From assembly GCA_027451445.1 (NCBI GenBank), contig DAIDJG010000093.1, forward strand, positions 1 to 64,000: a stretch of DNA of 64,000 bases. Reading direction: 5' to 3'. The notes below the pieces were generated by a model, which saw nothing but the letters and a program-made list of their open reading frames with translations, was not told the DNA's origin and did not search any database. The stretch is from Singulisphaera sp. GTDB lineage: Bacteria; Planctomycetota; Planctomycetia; Isosphaerales; Isosphaeraceae. This document shows positions 48,715 through 57,885 of this stretch, piece by piece. Each line of letters starts with the position of its first letter. Positions within the stretch are counted from its first letter, which is position 1. The translations under genes were made by a program, and so were the position numbers.

Positions 48715-49000
48715 GGTGTGCCTCGGCGTACGTACACTGTGGTTTCCCGTACAGAGAGTACACGGAGGTATAGGCTGACGTGACAGGACAGCTTAGATTC
48801 GCGACGAAGACGGCAGGGTCTGGGCCTGTGGTCCGCTGGGCCTGCGAATGTCTCGGCTTGGACTTCGCGGGCGAGTTCACGAAGCTTCAAGAAGCTCACT
48901 GGGCAACCGTTGCCATGAGGGCAACGGTTGACCCAAATAGAAGAATGCGTGGGGATAGTATCGACGCACGACGCAACTGGAAGGCCGAGGCCGCCAAGCC

Positions 49001-49348
49001 CTACGCCGGCAGTGGCTCCCGGTTCGCGCCGCTCCATACCGGTATTTTGCCGGATGCCAAGATGCCATCGAGCGTCACCAGGGTTCGCTCCAACCTCGCG
49101 ATCCAGGCGTCGAGCCTCTTGCGCTCGCGTCGGTCGGCTGCGGTGTCTCCGAGGAGTTCAAGACGCTGCTTAAGGGCCATGGTTTTCAGCTTCGCACGTA
49201 ATCGCGCCTTACCGATCGACTCCGACCGCCCGAGGGCCACGACGAGCACCTGACGTGTCTTGCCGGCGACCGATACAGTGCGCACCACCTGATAGTACGT
49301 GTGACCCCTGACGGTCTTCTTCCTGATGAACATCGGCCGTTCCTCCAC
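49001..49348 (-). CDS. Stand-alone protein resembling the N-terminal domain of IS1634-type transposases
   Basis: MFIRKKTVRGHTYYQVVRTVSVAGKTRQVLVVALGRSESIGKARLRAKL. Confidence 0.5.
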   Translation of the reverse strand: MEERPMFIRKKTVRGHTYYQVVRTVSVAGKTRQVLVVALGRSESIGKARLRAKLKTMALKQRLELLGDTAADRRERKRLDAWIARLERTLVTLDGILASGKIPVWSGANREPLPA

Positions 49349-49371
49349 CCCAATGACAACCGCACAACCCC

Positions 49372-49701
49372 TTACGCGGAACGCCGTTCGATGCCTGCGC
49401 GGACCTGCAAAGAACCGGCCCGTCGAGAGTCAGCGGAAGCCGTTGGCACTATCTCGAATCGCGTACCTAAGCTCCGGATGACCGGGAACCGCCGGGCCAG
49501 CGCGAGCAGAGATTCGTCCGACGATAGTAGGGCAGCCCATACCGCTTCAGGGTCGACCGCGCCGCGGCATCGGTCGATCACGGTTTGGGCGTCTACCTGG
49601 CCCCGTCCAGCGTTCCGGAGCGCGAGAGCGACCACGAAACGTCTCAGCGGCCAGGGGCTCCACGCGCTCAATTCTAGGGAGTCACGGTGCGAGCGGTTCA
49701 T
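49372..49701 (-). CDS. Hypothetical protein
   Basis: MNRSHRDSLELSAWSPWPLRRFVVALALRNAGRGQVDAQTVIDRCRG. Confidence 0.45.
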   Translation of the reverse strand: MNRSHRDSLELSAWSPWPLRRFVVALALRNAGRGQVDAQTVIDRCRGAVDPEAVWAALLSSDESLLALARRFPVIRSLGTRFEIVPTASADSRRAGSLQVRAGIERRSA

Positions 49702-49791
49702 AGGGTGGCTTCCGTCTGAATCAACTTGCCAGGGGGCCAGCATCCCTGCCGGTCCGCACCTGGCCACTCTCGTCAGGAGCGTCCACGTGGC

Positions 49792-51870
49792 TCACTGGGG
49801 AATTGTCCCGAACATGATGGCCCTGAGCAGATCCAGGTTCCCGCGCTGCTTCGCCAGATCTTGTTCGGGAGACGTGAAGAAGTACCCGGACAACGCACTG
49901 TCGAGCAGGCGCGAACGGTCCTTCTTTCGTGCCTCGACCTTGTTAGCGAGGGTCTCCCGGTCGCGCCATGTCGCGTCGGGGTCGTAGGTGAGTTCCTTCA
50001 CCAACTTCTGGTAGTCCTGCATCATCGCGGGATCGCGTTCGAGGATGTTGCCGATAGCTTGGGCAAGCGGGGATTTGGCCGCCTCCAGCGGGTTTGCGAA
50101 CTGCGGGAGCGACGTCCGGAATCGCTGGAGCACGTCCGAGAGGTTGTTGTACGGCTTACCCGTCAGAGGATTGGTGAAGAAGTCCTTATGGCCCGCATCG
50201 CCGAGCACGTACCACGGATCGACCGGCGGGGGAATCCGCCGCTCCTCGGCAGACTCGAACGCGGGAGGTGCAGACTTCGGTTTCGGCGGAGCCGCCGGGT
50301 TCGGCTGCACCGGGTTGGCGACCGGTTGTCCAACGGGTTGCACGACCGGCTGTGCCGAAGGTGGGGGCGGTACGACGGCAACCTGTTGAGGCTCCGGTTG
50401 ACCCTGAGCCCCAGCCCTTGGGGGAAGCATCCCTGCACCGGCAGCCGCACCGAGGGTACTCATGGCATCGCGGTGGTCGCGGCCGGCGGCGATCATTGCC
50501 CAGTACGCCTTGCGATCCTCCGGGGTGAGATTGGCCACCTCTGCGCGGTTCTTCTCCGTCTCGGAGTTCATGTGGGCCACCTGAGCCGGGGTCAGTTGCG
50601 CGAGGTTCGTGGCCTGAGCGTTTAGGTGCCCTGCCAGCGCCTGCTTGTACGCCACCTCGGCCGCGTGATTCTCGGCTTGCTCTCGCCTGGCCTGCTGGAA
50701 GTCTGCCGGCAATAGCCCCATGGCGGCCGGCGAGAACGCATTTCCTGGGACCGCCCCACCGTGGATCGCGGCCAGCAACTCGCCGCCAGGTCGCGCTGCC
50801 TGCTGGGGCCGCATCACCGTCCGGTTGCCGTAGGCGATGACCCCGCCACCGTCCGACGATGGAATCCGAGCCGCGTGCGCCGGGTTTAACGCGACACCAT
50901 GCGCCCCCTTGGACGGGATGTTGGTGTAGTCGGGCTGACGATCGAAGATGTCCTGACCAGGATCTTGGAATTCCGAACGGTAGAACGCCCTGGGAGCCAC
51001 CGAAACACTGGGCGGTGGCACAGGAGCAGGTATGAGTCCCCTCTCGCGCAGCGCCGTTGCGACGTCCGGCCTGCCCGCCCCCTCACGCACATTGTCAGGC
51101 GGAACCGAGCGAAAACCGGCCGCGTTCACCAAAGGGGAATCCCCGAGACGCAGGATGCCCTCATCGCTGAATCCGCCCTCTCGGCCGGTGGGCTGGATCG
51201 GGCTGCCGAAAATCCCGTTGCCGTCGCGGCCAATCTGGACCTGCGCCTGGAACTCGCCGAGGTTGCGGGCTGGGCCGATGTCGCCGTGTAGCTGCTCACC
51301 CGACATCAACCGGGCGTATAGACTGTTCGCGTTGGCGGCGTTCGGGCCTGGGCCACCCTGAGTCCGATTCCAGTACGCCGCCACACCTTGATCGTGCACC
51401 GACTGAGCCCTCTGCTGTGCCGGCGACGGTGGACCGACGAACCCGCCAGCGCCACGCTCCTGCTGCGCAATCTTCTGCCAGCCACCGGGAGCCGCCTCGG
51501 TGCGGTTGAACGCCTGGGCTTGTGCGCGGAGATCGGCCTGCGGCAAGAGCGGACGTTGCATCAGGGAGCCGAGATGGGCATCCATCGCAGCCTGAGAGAC
51601 CGGCTGGCCCATCTGGGCTCGCTGCGTCACCGTCGTCTGTGGGGTTGCCGGAGTACCCCTGAAGCTGCCGTACGGGTCGTATTCCCCTGATGCGACCCGC
51701 GCCTGGGCACGCGCGAACATCGGCTGTTGGGCCGTGGCACGTCGGCCGAGCGGAGTGTCGGCGAATCCCGCCATGCTGAACGTTGAGCGTGGAAGCGTCG
51801 GGCGGGGGGCGGGGCGAGAAGGCTGAAACTGAGTCGCAACGTTGCCGGGCTGGAAGACATCACCGTTCAT
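49792..51870 (-). CDS. Large Pro/Ala/Gln-rich hypothetical protein
   Basis: Longest element ORF; likely start MNGDVFQPGN; low-complexity linkers; YDPDATWRDRETLANKVEARKKDR near the C-terminus. Confidence 0.65.
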   Translation of the reverse strand: MNGDVFQPGNVATQFQPSRPAPRPTLPRSTFSMAGFADTPLGRRATAQQPMFARAQARVASGEYDPYGSFRGTPATPQTTVTQRAQMGQPVSQAAMDAHLGSLMQRPLLPQADLRAQAQAFNRTEAAPGGWQKIAQQERGAGGFVGPPSPAQQRAQSVHDQGVAAYWNRTQGGPGPNAANANSLYARLMSGEQLHGDIGPARNLGEFQAQVQIGRDGNGIFGSPIQPTGREGGFSDEGILRLGDSPLVNAAGFRSVPPDNVREGAGRPDVATALRERGLIPAPVPPPSVSVAPRAFYRSEFQDPGQDIFDRQPDYTNIPSKGAHGVALNPAHAARIPSSDGGGVIAYGNRTVMRPQQAARPGGELLAAIHGGAVPGNAFSPAAMGLLPADFQQARREQAENHAAEVAYKQALAGHLNAQATNLAQLTPAQVAHMNSETEKNRAEVANLTPEDRKAYWAMIAAGRDHRDAMSTLGAAAGAGMLPPRAGAQGQPEPQQVAVVPPPPSAQPVVQPVGQPVANPVQPNPAAPPKPKSAPPAFESAEERRIPPPVDPWYVLGDAGHKDFFTNPLTGKPYNNLSDVLQRFRTSLPQFANPLEAAKSPLAQAIGNILERDPAMMQDYQKLVKELTYDPDATWRDRETLANKVEARKKDRSRLLDSALSGYFFTSPEQDLAKQRGNLDLLRAIMFGTIPQ

Positions 51871-52361
51871 CTGACTTGCTCCAACTGACGAGAGAGAAAC
51901 TGCCTTTGGACATCCGTCCACTATAAGGTAGACGCCGACCGTTGGCACTTTGTTCGGAAGATTCCGGAAAAAATTTCAAGAATTCTGGAATCCAATTAAC
52001 TGTTAAGCATGGGTGAACGACAGGCATTGGGCGGAAGGGGCGATTTACTGGGAGCAATAAAAACTTCTAGAGGAATATCAATGATGCGCCCGCACGATTG
52101 GGGGGCTCCCCGCGCCCGTACGCGCCCACGCGCGACCCTGACCGCCTCGCCGATGCCGGACCAGACTGACCTACCCGCCGCACCCGCGCGCACGCATGCC
52201 CACAGCCGCACGCCCGGCTTCACACTACGCGTGCACGAGTGACGATCTCTACAGGATTTTTTTATGCTGGTCTGTCACGATTCCGGAATCCGTCCGTCTG
52301 GATGGCAGAGTCGGTTTTTGTTTTGAGCCCGACCTTGCCACCAAACTCAGGAACACCACCC

Positions 52362-52532
52362 ATGCCCGAACTCGACTTCAGAGCTATCGCAGCGCGACAT
52401 CGCGAACTCGCGAATCCGCGCCTCGTCGAACCGCGAGACATCGTGCTCCATCGGCCAGCGAACAGCCCGGTGGTGTTCGTCGAACGGTCGGAGGGAACGC
52501 GGTTGTGGGTCCGCTCAGTCAACGCTCGATAG
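52362..52532 (+). CDS. Small hypothetical protein (56 aa)
   Basis: MPELDFRAIAARHRELANPRLVEPRDIVLHRPANSPVVFVERSEGTRLWVRSVNAR. Confidence 0.45.
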   Translation: MPELDFRAIAARHRELANPRLVEPRDIVLHRPANSPVVFVERSEGTRLWVRSVNAR

Positions 52533-52747
52533 GCATCGCCTAGGCCGTCAGGCGCAAGCCTGGAGCAAGTAGGGTCCGATCCTACCGGCCTAGATCCCGG
52601 CATGGTCTGTACGGCCAGCTAGGACGCATTCCAAGAGGCTTGGAGCCATCGCGCGTCCAAGCCCGGTTCCGGCTACTCGTCAGTCCCCCACGCAACGCGG
52701 GGATACGCGGGCAAGTGGACGGTACGCGCGGAGTGCGGTTTGCAGTG

Positions 52748-52765
52748 CCAACATCATGATGTTGG
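52748..52765. promoter_or_regulatory. 18-bp perfect palindrome
   Basis: CCAACATCATGATGTTGG ~145 bp upstream of the SWIM-like ORF. Confidence 0.45.
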
Positions 52766-52910
52766 TTCGACAGATGCCGTTGTGTTGACGGCTATAGCCG
52801 GTCTCGACGTTTCCCGGTCGAACCGCGCCGAAATGAAAACGGGGGTCGCGCCGATTGGTACTCAGCGCGGTCCCCCTCGGGAAGCCCCTGAATGCACAGG
52901 AGCATGCCGT

Positions 52911-53396
52911 ATGTCCATTCTACAGCGTCGGTCCGCGCACACCAAACCCCGAGTGTTCGGTGAGGGCCTACTCGAACCGGATGACGCTCCCGCCCGTCTG
53001 GAGCCGACGAACGCCAGCAAGCCGGGGCAGACCTGCCGACTGACCCTGACGATCAACTCGGCCGACTACCGGCTGCGCGTCATCCCCTGCGATCCGAGCG
53101 CCGCGTTGCTCTGCATCGAACTCCGCAAGCAAACCCAGGACAAGCCGGTCTATCACGTCAGCCTCCATCCGCATGGCGCAGAGTGCACCTGCGCTGACTT
53201 TGTTCTGGTCCGTGACGGGCGCGACCCCCTCGGGTGCAAGCATTGTCGAGCCTTGCGTGCCATCGGCATTCTCCCGCCGGTTCAGCCTCCGACCGCCAAG
53301 CCAGTCTCCCGCCCGCCGTCGCCAATCTTCTCGCGCGACACTGCCCGCCGTATCGCAGGCACGCGCATCGGATGCCACCACGACTCCGACGACTGA
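52911..53396 (+). CDS. SWIM-zinc-finger-like protein
   Basis: ECTCADFVLVRDGRDPLGCKHCRAL (CxCx(n)CxH). Confidence 0.55.
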   Translation: MSILQRRSAHTKPRVFGEGLLEPDDAPARLEPTNASKPGQTCRLTLTINSADYRLRVIPCDPSAALLCIELRKQTQDKPVYHVSLHPHGAECTCADFVLVRDGRDPLGCKHCRALRAIGILPPVQPPTAKPVSRPPSPIFSRDTARRIAGTRIGCHHDSDD

Positions 53397-53482
53397 CACG
53401 CCACATCCCACCGGGGGCTTGCCGCGCGTCGCGGTAGGCCCCTTCCCGCCCACACATCCGACCTGATAGGGAGGCTGATTCC

Positions 53483-54298
53483 ATGTCCCGCATCAATCGC
53501 AACGAATTCGAGCGCATCGGCAGAGTCGAGCGCGACGAGAACCTGACCCACGCTGAACTGGAAACGCTACTGACCGATGCCAAGGGCGGTTCCCTGGAAG
53601 CCCGCCAGCGCATCGTGACGAACTTTGTGCCGACAGTGATCAACATCGTGGCGCGCCACTACTCGGATTACACGTACGCTCGCCGTGTCGTCTCGGCCGA
53701 TGACTTGATCCAAGTCGGCACAATCGCCGTCTTCAAGGCGATCGACAACTGGAAGCCAGGTTGGCTCCCGTTCCCCTACCTCGTGAAGTGCTGGATTCAC
53801 CGCGAGATCCGGTACGAGTTGATCCAGATCGGTGGCGCGGTCCGCCTGCCGATGGACTCGTACGGTGTGTGGCGCAAGTGGGTGAAGGTGCGCGATCAAC
53901 TGACGGACGAGTTCCTGAGAGTCCCCTCGCGGGACGAGATCATGGCGCGCGGCGAGTTCACCGAACGTGACGCGTTTCTCGCCGAACTACTCGACCGACG
54001 TCGCTCCAAGATTCGCAGCAAGCCGTCGCGGTTCCGCAGGGCGGGAATGTCGCGGTCAAGCGAAGCGGTCGAACCCCGCAACGATCAGGAAAAGGCGGAT
54101 CTGCGAATCGACGTTGCCGAGGGAATGTCTCGGCTGCCAGCGCCGGAAGCTGAGACCATCCGTGCGCGGTTCGGCATCGACGGTCGAACACCGCTCAAGC
54201 TGCGAGAGGTTGCCGAACAGGAAGGGATCAACCTCTCAGCCGCGTTCACCCGCGAGAAACGGGCGCTGGAGAAACTGGCCTACCTCGTGGCGGTTTGA
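53483..54298 (+). CDS. Element-borne sigma-70 family factor 1
   Basis: VVSADDLIQVGTIAVFKAIDNWKPGWLPFPYLVKCWIHREIRYEL; region 4 LKLREVAEQEGINLSAAFTREKRALEKL. Confidence 0.85.
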   Translation: MSRINRNEFERIGRVERDENLTHAELETLLTDAKGGSLEARQRIVTNFVPTVINIVARHYSDYTYARRVVSADDLIQVGTIAVFKAIDNWKPGWLPFPYLVKCWIHREIRYELIQIGGAVRLPMDSYGVWRKWVKVRDQLTDEFLRVPSRDEIMARGEFTERDAFLAELLDRRRSKIRSKPSRFRRAGMSRSSEAVEPRNDQEKADLRIDVAEGMSRLPAPEAETIRARFGIDGRTPLKLREVAEQEGINLSAAFTREKRALEKLAYLVAV

Positions 54299-54326
54299 GA
54301 GACCGGCCGACAAGCCCGAGACACAC

Positions 54327-54356
54327 AACCCCGGTTCAATACCGGGGTTTTTTATT
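54327..54356 (+). terminator. Rho-independent terminator
   Basis: AACCCCGG-TTCAATA-CCGGGGTTTTTT. Confidence 0.9.
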
Positions 54357-54365
54357 GCGCCGAGG

Positions 54366-54629
54366 TCAACGCTCTGGAGGGGCTTCATCGAAACCCTGCT
54401 CTTTCACGTATTTCGCTACAGCGATGTCTACGAGAGCCGATGCGTCTACACGACAATGTTTTGCCGCCCGACCCAACCACTCCCGCCATTCGGCCGAACC
54501 TTTGACGGCGATCGCGGTCGGCTTTCGCGAGGAGGCACCCTCGTCTTTTGATTTCTTTTGTTCGGCCACGGCGGTCATGACTCGCATTTGAGTGGTTGGT
54601 TCCTCTGGCTGCAAGTGTAAACGTCCCAA
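54366..54629 (-). CDS. Small RHH/CopG-like protein
   Basis: KPTAIAVKGSAEWREWLGRAAKHCRVDASALVDIAVAKYVKEQGF. Confidence 0.55.
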   Translation of the reverse strand: MGRLHLQPEEPTTQMRVMTAVAEQKKSKDEGASSRKPTAIAVKGSAEWREWLGRAAKHCRVDASALVDIAVAKYVKEQGFDEAPPER

Positions 54630-55063
54630 ACCCTTAATTCAAGTGAGCCACATGGATAGGCATGGCCTATTCTGGAGGTATACCCGAAATACCTTAAGAG
54701 TATCTCTAGGGTATTGACCACCACTCCTCTGTCCACTATTCTTTCGATTACGCCGATAACCTCGTTAAGAGTGTTGCTCTCGGCGTTGTCCGCAACGATG
54801 CGGCTTAGGAGACAAACCTACGCGAACGACCTTGCAATCGGCCTGAGACTCTGGTCGCCTTGCTCTAGGCGTCCCCTCCATCTGTACGCATGGCAACACG
54901 CTTTTGGACAGGCTAGGCCCCTAACGGCCGGCGCTCGACGTGCGCGCCTACCTAGCCACAGCCGTCCCCAGCGCACGGCCCGTTCGCCGTACGCGCCCAC
55001 GCTATCGACCTTCAGCACGATCCATCATCCATTCCACGTTCGAGCACCTGGAGCACGAGAAGC

Positions 55064-55282
55064 ATGTTGCCCGAGACCACACCGGCCGAGACGGCCCGCA
55101 TCGCTAACACGCTCACGGCAGATCAACGCAAACTCCTCGATGTATTCCGCGTCAGCGAGGCCGAGATCGAGCGAATCACGGCACTCCAACCGCCTGATGT
55201 CTGCGCAACCGCCGTGAACCTCATCGCCTGCGGGATCAACCCTCGCGAGGCGATCGAACTGGCCACTTCGCCGAAATCCTGA
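55064..55282 (+). CDS. Small hypothetical protein upstream of sigma factor 2
   Basis: LTADQRKLLDVFRVSEAEIERITALQPPDVCATAVNLIACGINPREAIELA. Confidence 0.5.
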   Translation: MLPETTPAETARIANTLTADQRKLLDVFRVSEAEIERITALQPPDVCATAVNLIACGINPREAIELATSPKS

Positions 55283-55361
55283 CCGCCGAACCTCACATCC
55301 GGGGCCGGTTCAGGCTGGCCCCACTCTGGCTCACCGACCGACACCCTGGAGCTTCAACGCG

Positions 55362-56072
55362 ATGACGACCCGCAGACGACTGACGAGGGAGGAGGAGCAG
55401 GCGCTCGTCACCAGAATGCTGGCTGGAGACATGGCCGCCCGAGATGAGCTTGTGTTGAACTACAACGGGCTGATCACGATCATCGCCCGCCGTTACGTTC
55501 GCCCAGGCACCGATACGCGCGACCTGCAACAAGAAAGCCGCCTCGCGATACTCAAGCTGGCCCCGACGTTCAAACCGGGCCGGACGCCATTTGCCGCTTT
55601 CGTCCGGTACACGATCCACTCGGCTTGCTTCCAAGCTACGGCCGTGCGCGGCGGGATCGTCGTGGTTCCCCTGCGCGTGGCTGCCATCCGTCGAAAGTGG
55701 TGTCGTGCGGCCGAGGAGCTTGCCAACCAACTTGGACGACGACCCACTAACGAGGAGATTCGAGTGGCGGTCGACTGCCCCAAGAGCATAGCCGAACACG
55801 TCATCACCGCCGGCCTCGAACGTGCCGACAAGGAGCTTGACACCATCTGCCGAGATGATCGCCCTGACGTGGATCGTACAGCGTCAGCGCGAGCAGAAAA
55901 CCTCCTCGGCCAACTGGACGAGTTTGCGGCGAACGTCCTCCGCGCCAGGTACGGAATCGCACCGTACTCGCCGCTGTCTCTGACAGCCGCCGGCAGGGCG
56001 CTGGGCTGCTCGGGGTCGCACGTCCATCGTACCGCCCAGCGAGTGATCGCGCAACTGGCATCGGGCGTGTAG
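55362..56072 (+). CDS. Element-borne sigma-70 family factor 2
   Basis: VLNYNGLITIIARRYVRPGTDTRDLQQESRLAILKLAPTFKPGRTPFAAFVRYTIHSA; C-terminal HTH LSLTAAGRALGCSGSHVHRTAQRVIAQL. Confidence 0.8.
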   Translation: MTTRRRLTREEEQALVTRMLAGDMAARDELVLNYNGLITIIARRYVRPGTDTRDLQQESRLAILKLAPTFKPGRTPFAAFVRYTIHSACFQATAVRGGIVVVPLRVAAIRRKWCRAAEELANQLGRRPTNEEIRVAVDCPKSIAEHVITAGLERADKELDTICRDDRPDVDRTASARAENLLGQLDEFAANVLRARYGIAPYSPLSLTAAGRALGCSGSHVHRTAQRVIAQLASGV

Positions 56073-56157
56073 TCACCACCCGGCCCATGCATGGGTATCT
56101 TTTATAGGAGACCGCCGACGTGATGGTCTCCCAGGCATACCGAGGAGCCAACCTACG

Positions 56158-56784
56158 ATGGCGAAGCGTCAGGCCAAGCCGCAGACAAATAGCGGGAAGA
56201 AGCCACGAAGCACGGCACGCAAGAGCAAGAAAGACGCCGCATCCCCGACCAGCCCAGAGTCGCCCAACGGTCCGGCCCTGTGGAAAGAGGCAAGCCTCTC
56301 GCGGGAGATGGACCCGGACTGGATGACCAGCGCACGGCGGGCCGCCGAGTACATCGCTGAACAGAACGCAGAAACCGGCGCATTCGCCTACCCATGGAGG
56401 GGCGACTCTATCGCGGCTCTCGGCATCAAATCGAATAGAGACGATCCGATGCTCGCGATTACCTGCACCTACGCCATGTACGCACTTCAATGCACGGCCG
56501 GGGTCGAGGTTCTCGGATTCAACGTCAGCGGAGTGGCCGCCAACGGTTCGGTGGCATTCGCCGGGGTCGTCAGAATCTCAAGCGAATGGACGTACGACGC
56601 GATCCAGCAGCGGTTCTTCAACGACTGCCGACACTTCTTCCAGATGTGGGGCAAACTCGGCGAGGCGGAACGGCTGCTGTTAGAAGGTTCCTTCCCGTCG
56701 CCCCCGCCAGTCACTGCGGAGACCGACAACGCCTCACCCGAGCAGACGGCGGCGACTTGGATGCCACCGATCACGAACACCTGA
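56158..56784 (+). CDS. Hypothetical protein with basic N-terminus
   Basis: Coding-like ORF ending just before a terminator. Confidence 0.55.
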   Translation: MAKRQAKPQTNSGKKPRSTARKSKKDAASPTSPESPNGPALWKEASLSREMDPDWMTSARRAAEYIAEQNAETGAFAYPWRGDSIAALGIKSNRDDPMLAITCTYAMYALQCTAGVEVLGFNVSGVAANGSVAFAGVVRISSEWTYDAIQQRFFNDCRHFFQMWGKLGEAERLLLEGSFPSPPPVTAETDNASPEQTAATWMPPITNT

Positions 56785-56816
56785 TCTGACCCGCCATCAA
56801 CGACGACATCCATGAG

Positions 56817-56850
56817 AGCCTTCCGGCGTCACAACCGGAGGGCCTTTCTC
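56817..56850 (+). terminator. Terminator-like hairpin
   Basis: GCCTTCCGG-cgtcacaa-CCGGAGGGCCTTTCTCTTT. Confidence 0.7.
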
Positions 56851-57056
56851 TTTGCGCTGGTGACGATCGGATAGAGCGCCTGCCGAGAACGCAGGTAGCC
56901 TCGACGCCGGGTACTACCGGTACGACATCTAGCCCCGAAATACTACAACGGCGGGTACTATTTTGCACGACATGCAACACTTGCCTTATGCGTCGGTTTG
57001 CCGTAAGATAGTTATGCACAAGAGACTTCCGGGAAGTGCACCTATAGTGGACAAAC

Positions 57057-57100
57057 GCTTTACACGCAGGATGTCACTGGTTCGAGTCCGGTATCGCCCA
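57057..57100 (+). pseudogene. tRNA-Val 3'-half (distal attachment site)
   Basis: GCTTTACACGCAGGATGTCACTGGTTCGAGTCCGGTATCGCCCA. Confidence 0.92.
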
Positions 57101-57266
57101 CTTCACTCCCGCCCAATCTCACGATTGACCCAGACAGCGCCTGATCGGCTCTGAAGCCATCTCAACGACGCGGCCTTTTGACCGCTACTGGCATCGACGC
57201 GCTGAGCGCCGCCTTCCGAGATTGGAAAATGCGAACCACCCCCCGTGCGCTCGGCGAGGGGGCTTG

Positions 57267-57691
57267 CTATTCGAGCCAATTCTCGAATCTTAACTGCGGC
57301 ACGCGCTCGAAATCCCGCCGATTGGCCGTAACAAGTAAGGCATCCTCGGCAGTGGCGATGCAGGCCGTCGTCAGATCCATGGTGCCGAGTCTTACGCCCG
57401 AATTGCGAGAGTCGTGAAAAAAGTCTACCGCCTCGGCACTCACTGAGATGATAGGGAGCTTGGCAAAAAAATCGAAGAGAACTGTAAGTTCGCGATAGCC
57501 CGTGATTTGATGCAGCAAGGTTCGCTCCCTGCGATTGCCGATAACCAACCCCGCATCGGCTCTTCTACATTTACGACAATGCTTCCGATCAATTCCGGGG
57601 CTGCGGCGAGCAATCGGCCGTGGAGCCGCACGTGTGGTTCACAATCGGTGTATTTGAGAACGGTCAAATGATCCGTGTCCAGATGGATCAC
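57267..57691 (-). pseudogene. Frameshifted VapC-type PIN-domain toxin
   Basis: N-part MIHLDTDHLTVLKYTD...NVEEPMRGWLSAI (frame of 57440-57691); C-part RERTLLHQITGYRELTVLFDFF...RLGTMDLTTACIATAEDALLVTANRRDFERVPQLRFENWL (frame of 57267-57548). Confidence 0.8.
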
Positions 57692-57885
57692 TCTCCGATC
57701 TCCTGGCGTGCCTGTTCCCGATCTGCTTCCCGGATCTTTCGGCCCTCGTCATCGACGATTTTCGAAAACTCTCGACCGGTAAACATGCCTGCCACCAAGC
57801 GCCAATCCTTGGTGCTGCCGGCTTCCTTCTCATTCAAGCGGCGCTCGACTTCCTCAAGGCGACGGGACACGCTTTCCAAGGTCAG
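57688..57885 (-). CDS. VapB-like antitoxin partner (start uncertain)
   Basis: LESVSRRLEEVERRLNEKEAGSTKDWRLVAGMFTGREFSKIVDDEGRKIREADREQARQEI; overlaps the vapC start. Confidence 0.6.
   Translation of the reverse strand: MTLESVSRRLEEVERRLNEKEAGSTKDWRLVAGMFTGREFSKIVDDEGRKIREADREQARQEIGE

Larger units (their letters stand above)
30225..57100. mobile_element. Integrated element of ~26.9 kb in tRNA-Val, bounded by 19-bp direct repeats within tRNA sequence
   Basis: GCTTTACACGCAGGATGTC at 30225-30243 and 57057-57075, followed at both ends by tRNA 3'-half sequence; tyrosine integrase next to the intact tRNA. Confidence 0.92.

Noticed and set aside
57057-57100. Second complete tRNA gene
   Set aside because: Only the anticodon-loop-to-3' portion is present; upstream sequence has no D-arm or 5' acceptor strand
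30225-57100. Intact prophage
   Set aside because: No recognisable terminase, portal, capsid, tail or lysis genes; size and content fit a satellite or integrative plasmid better
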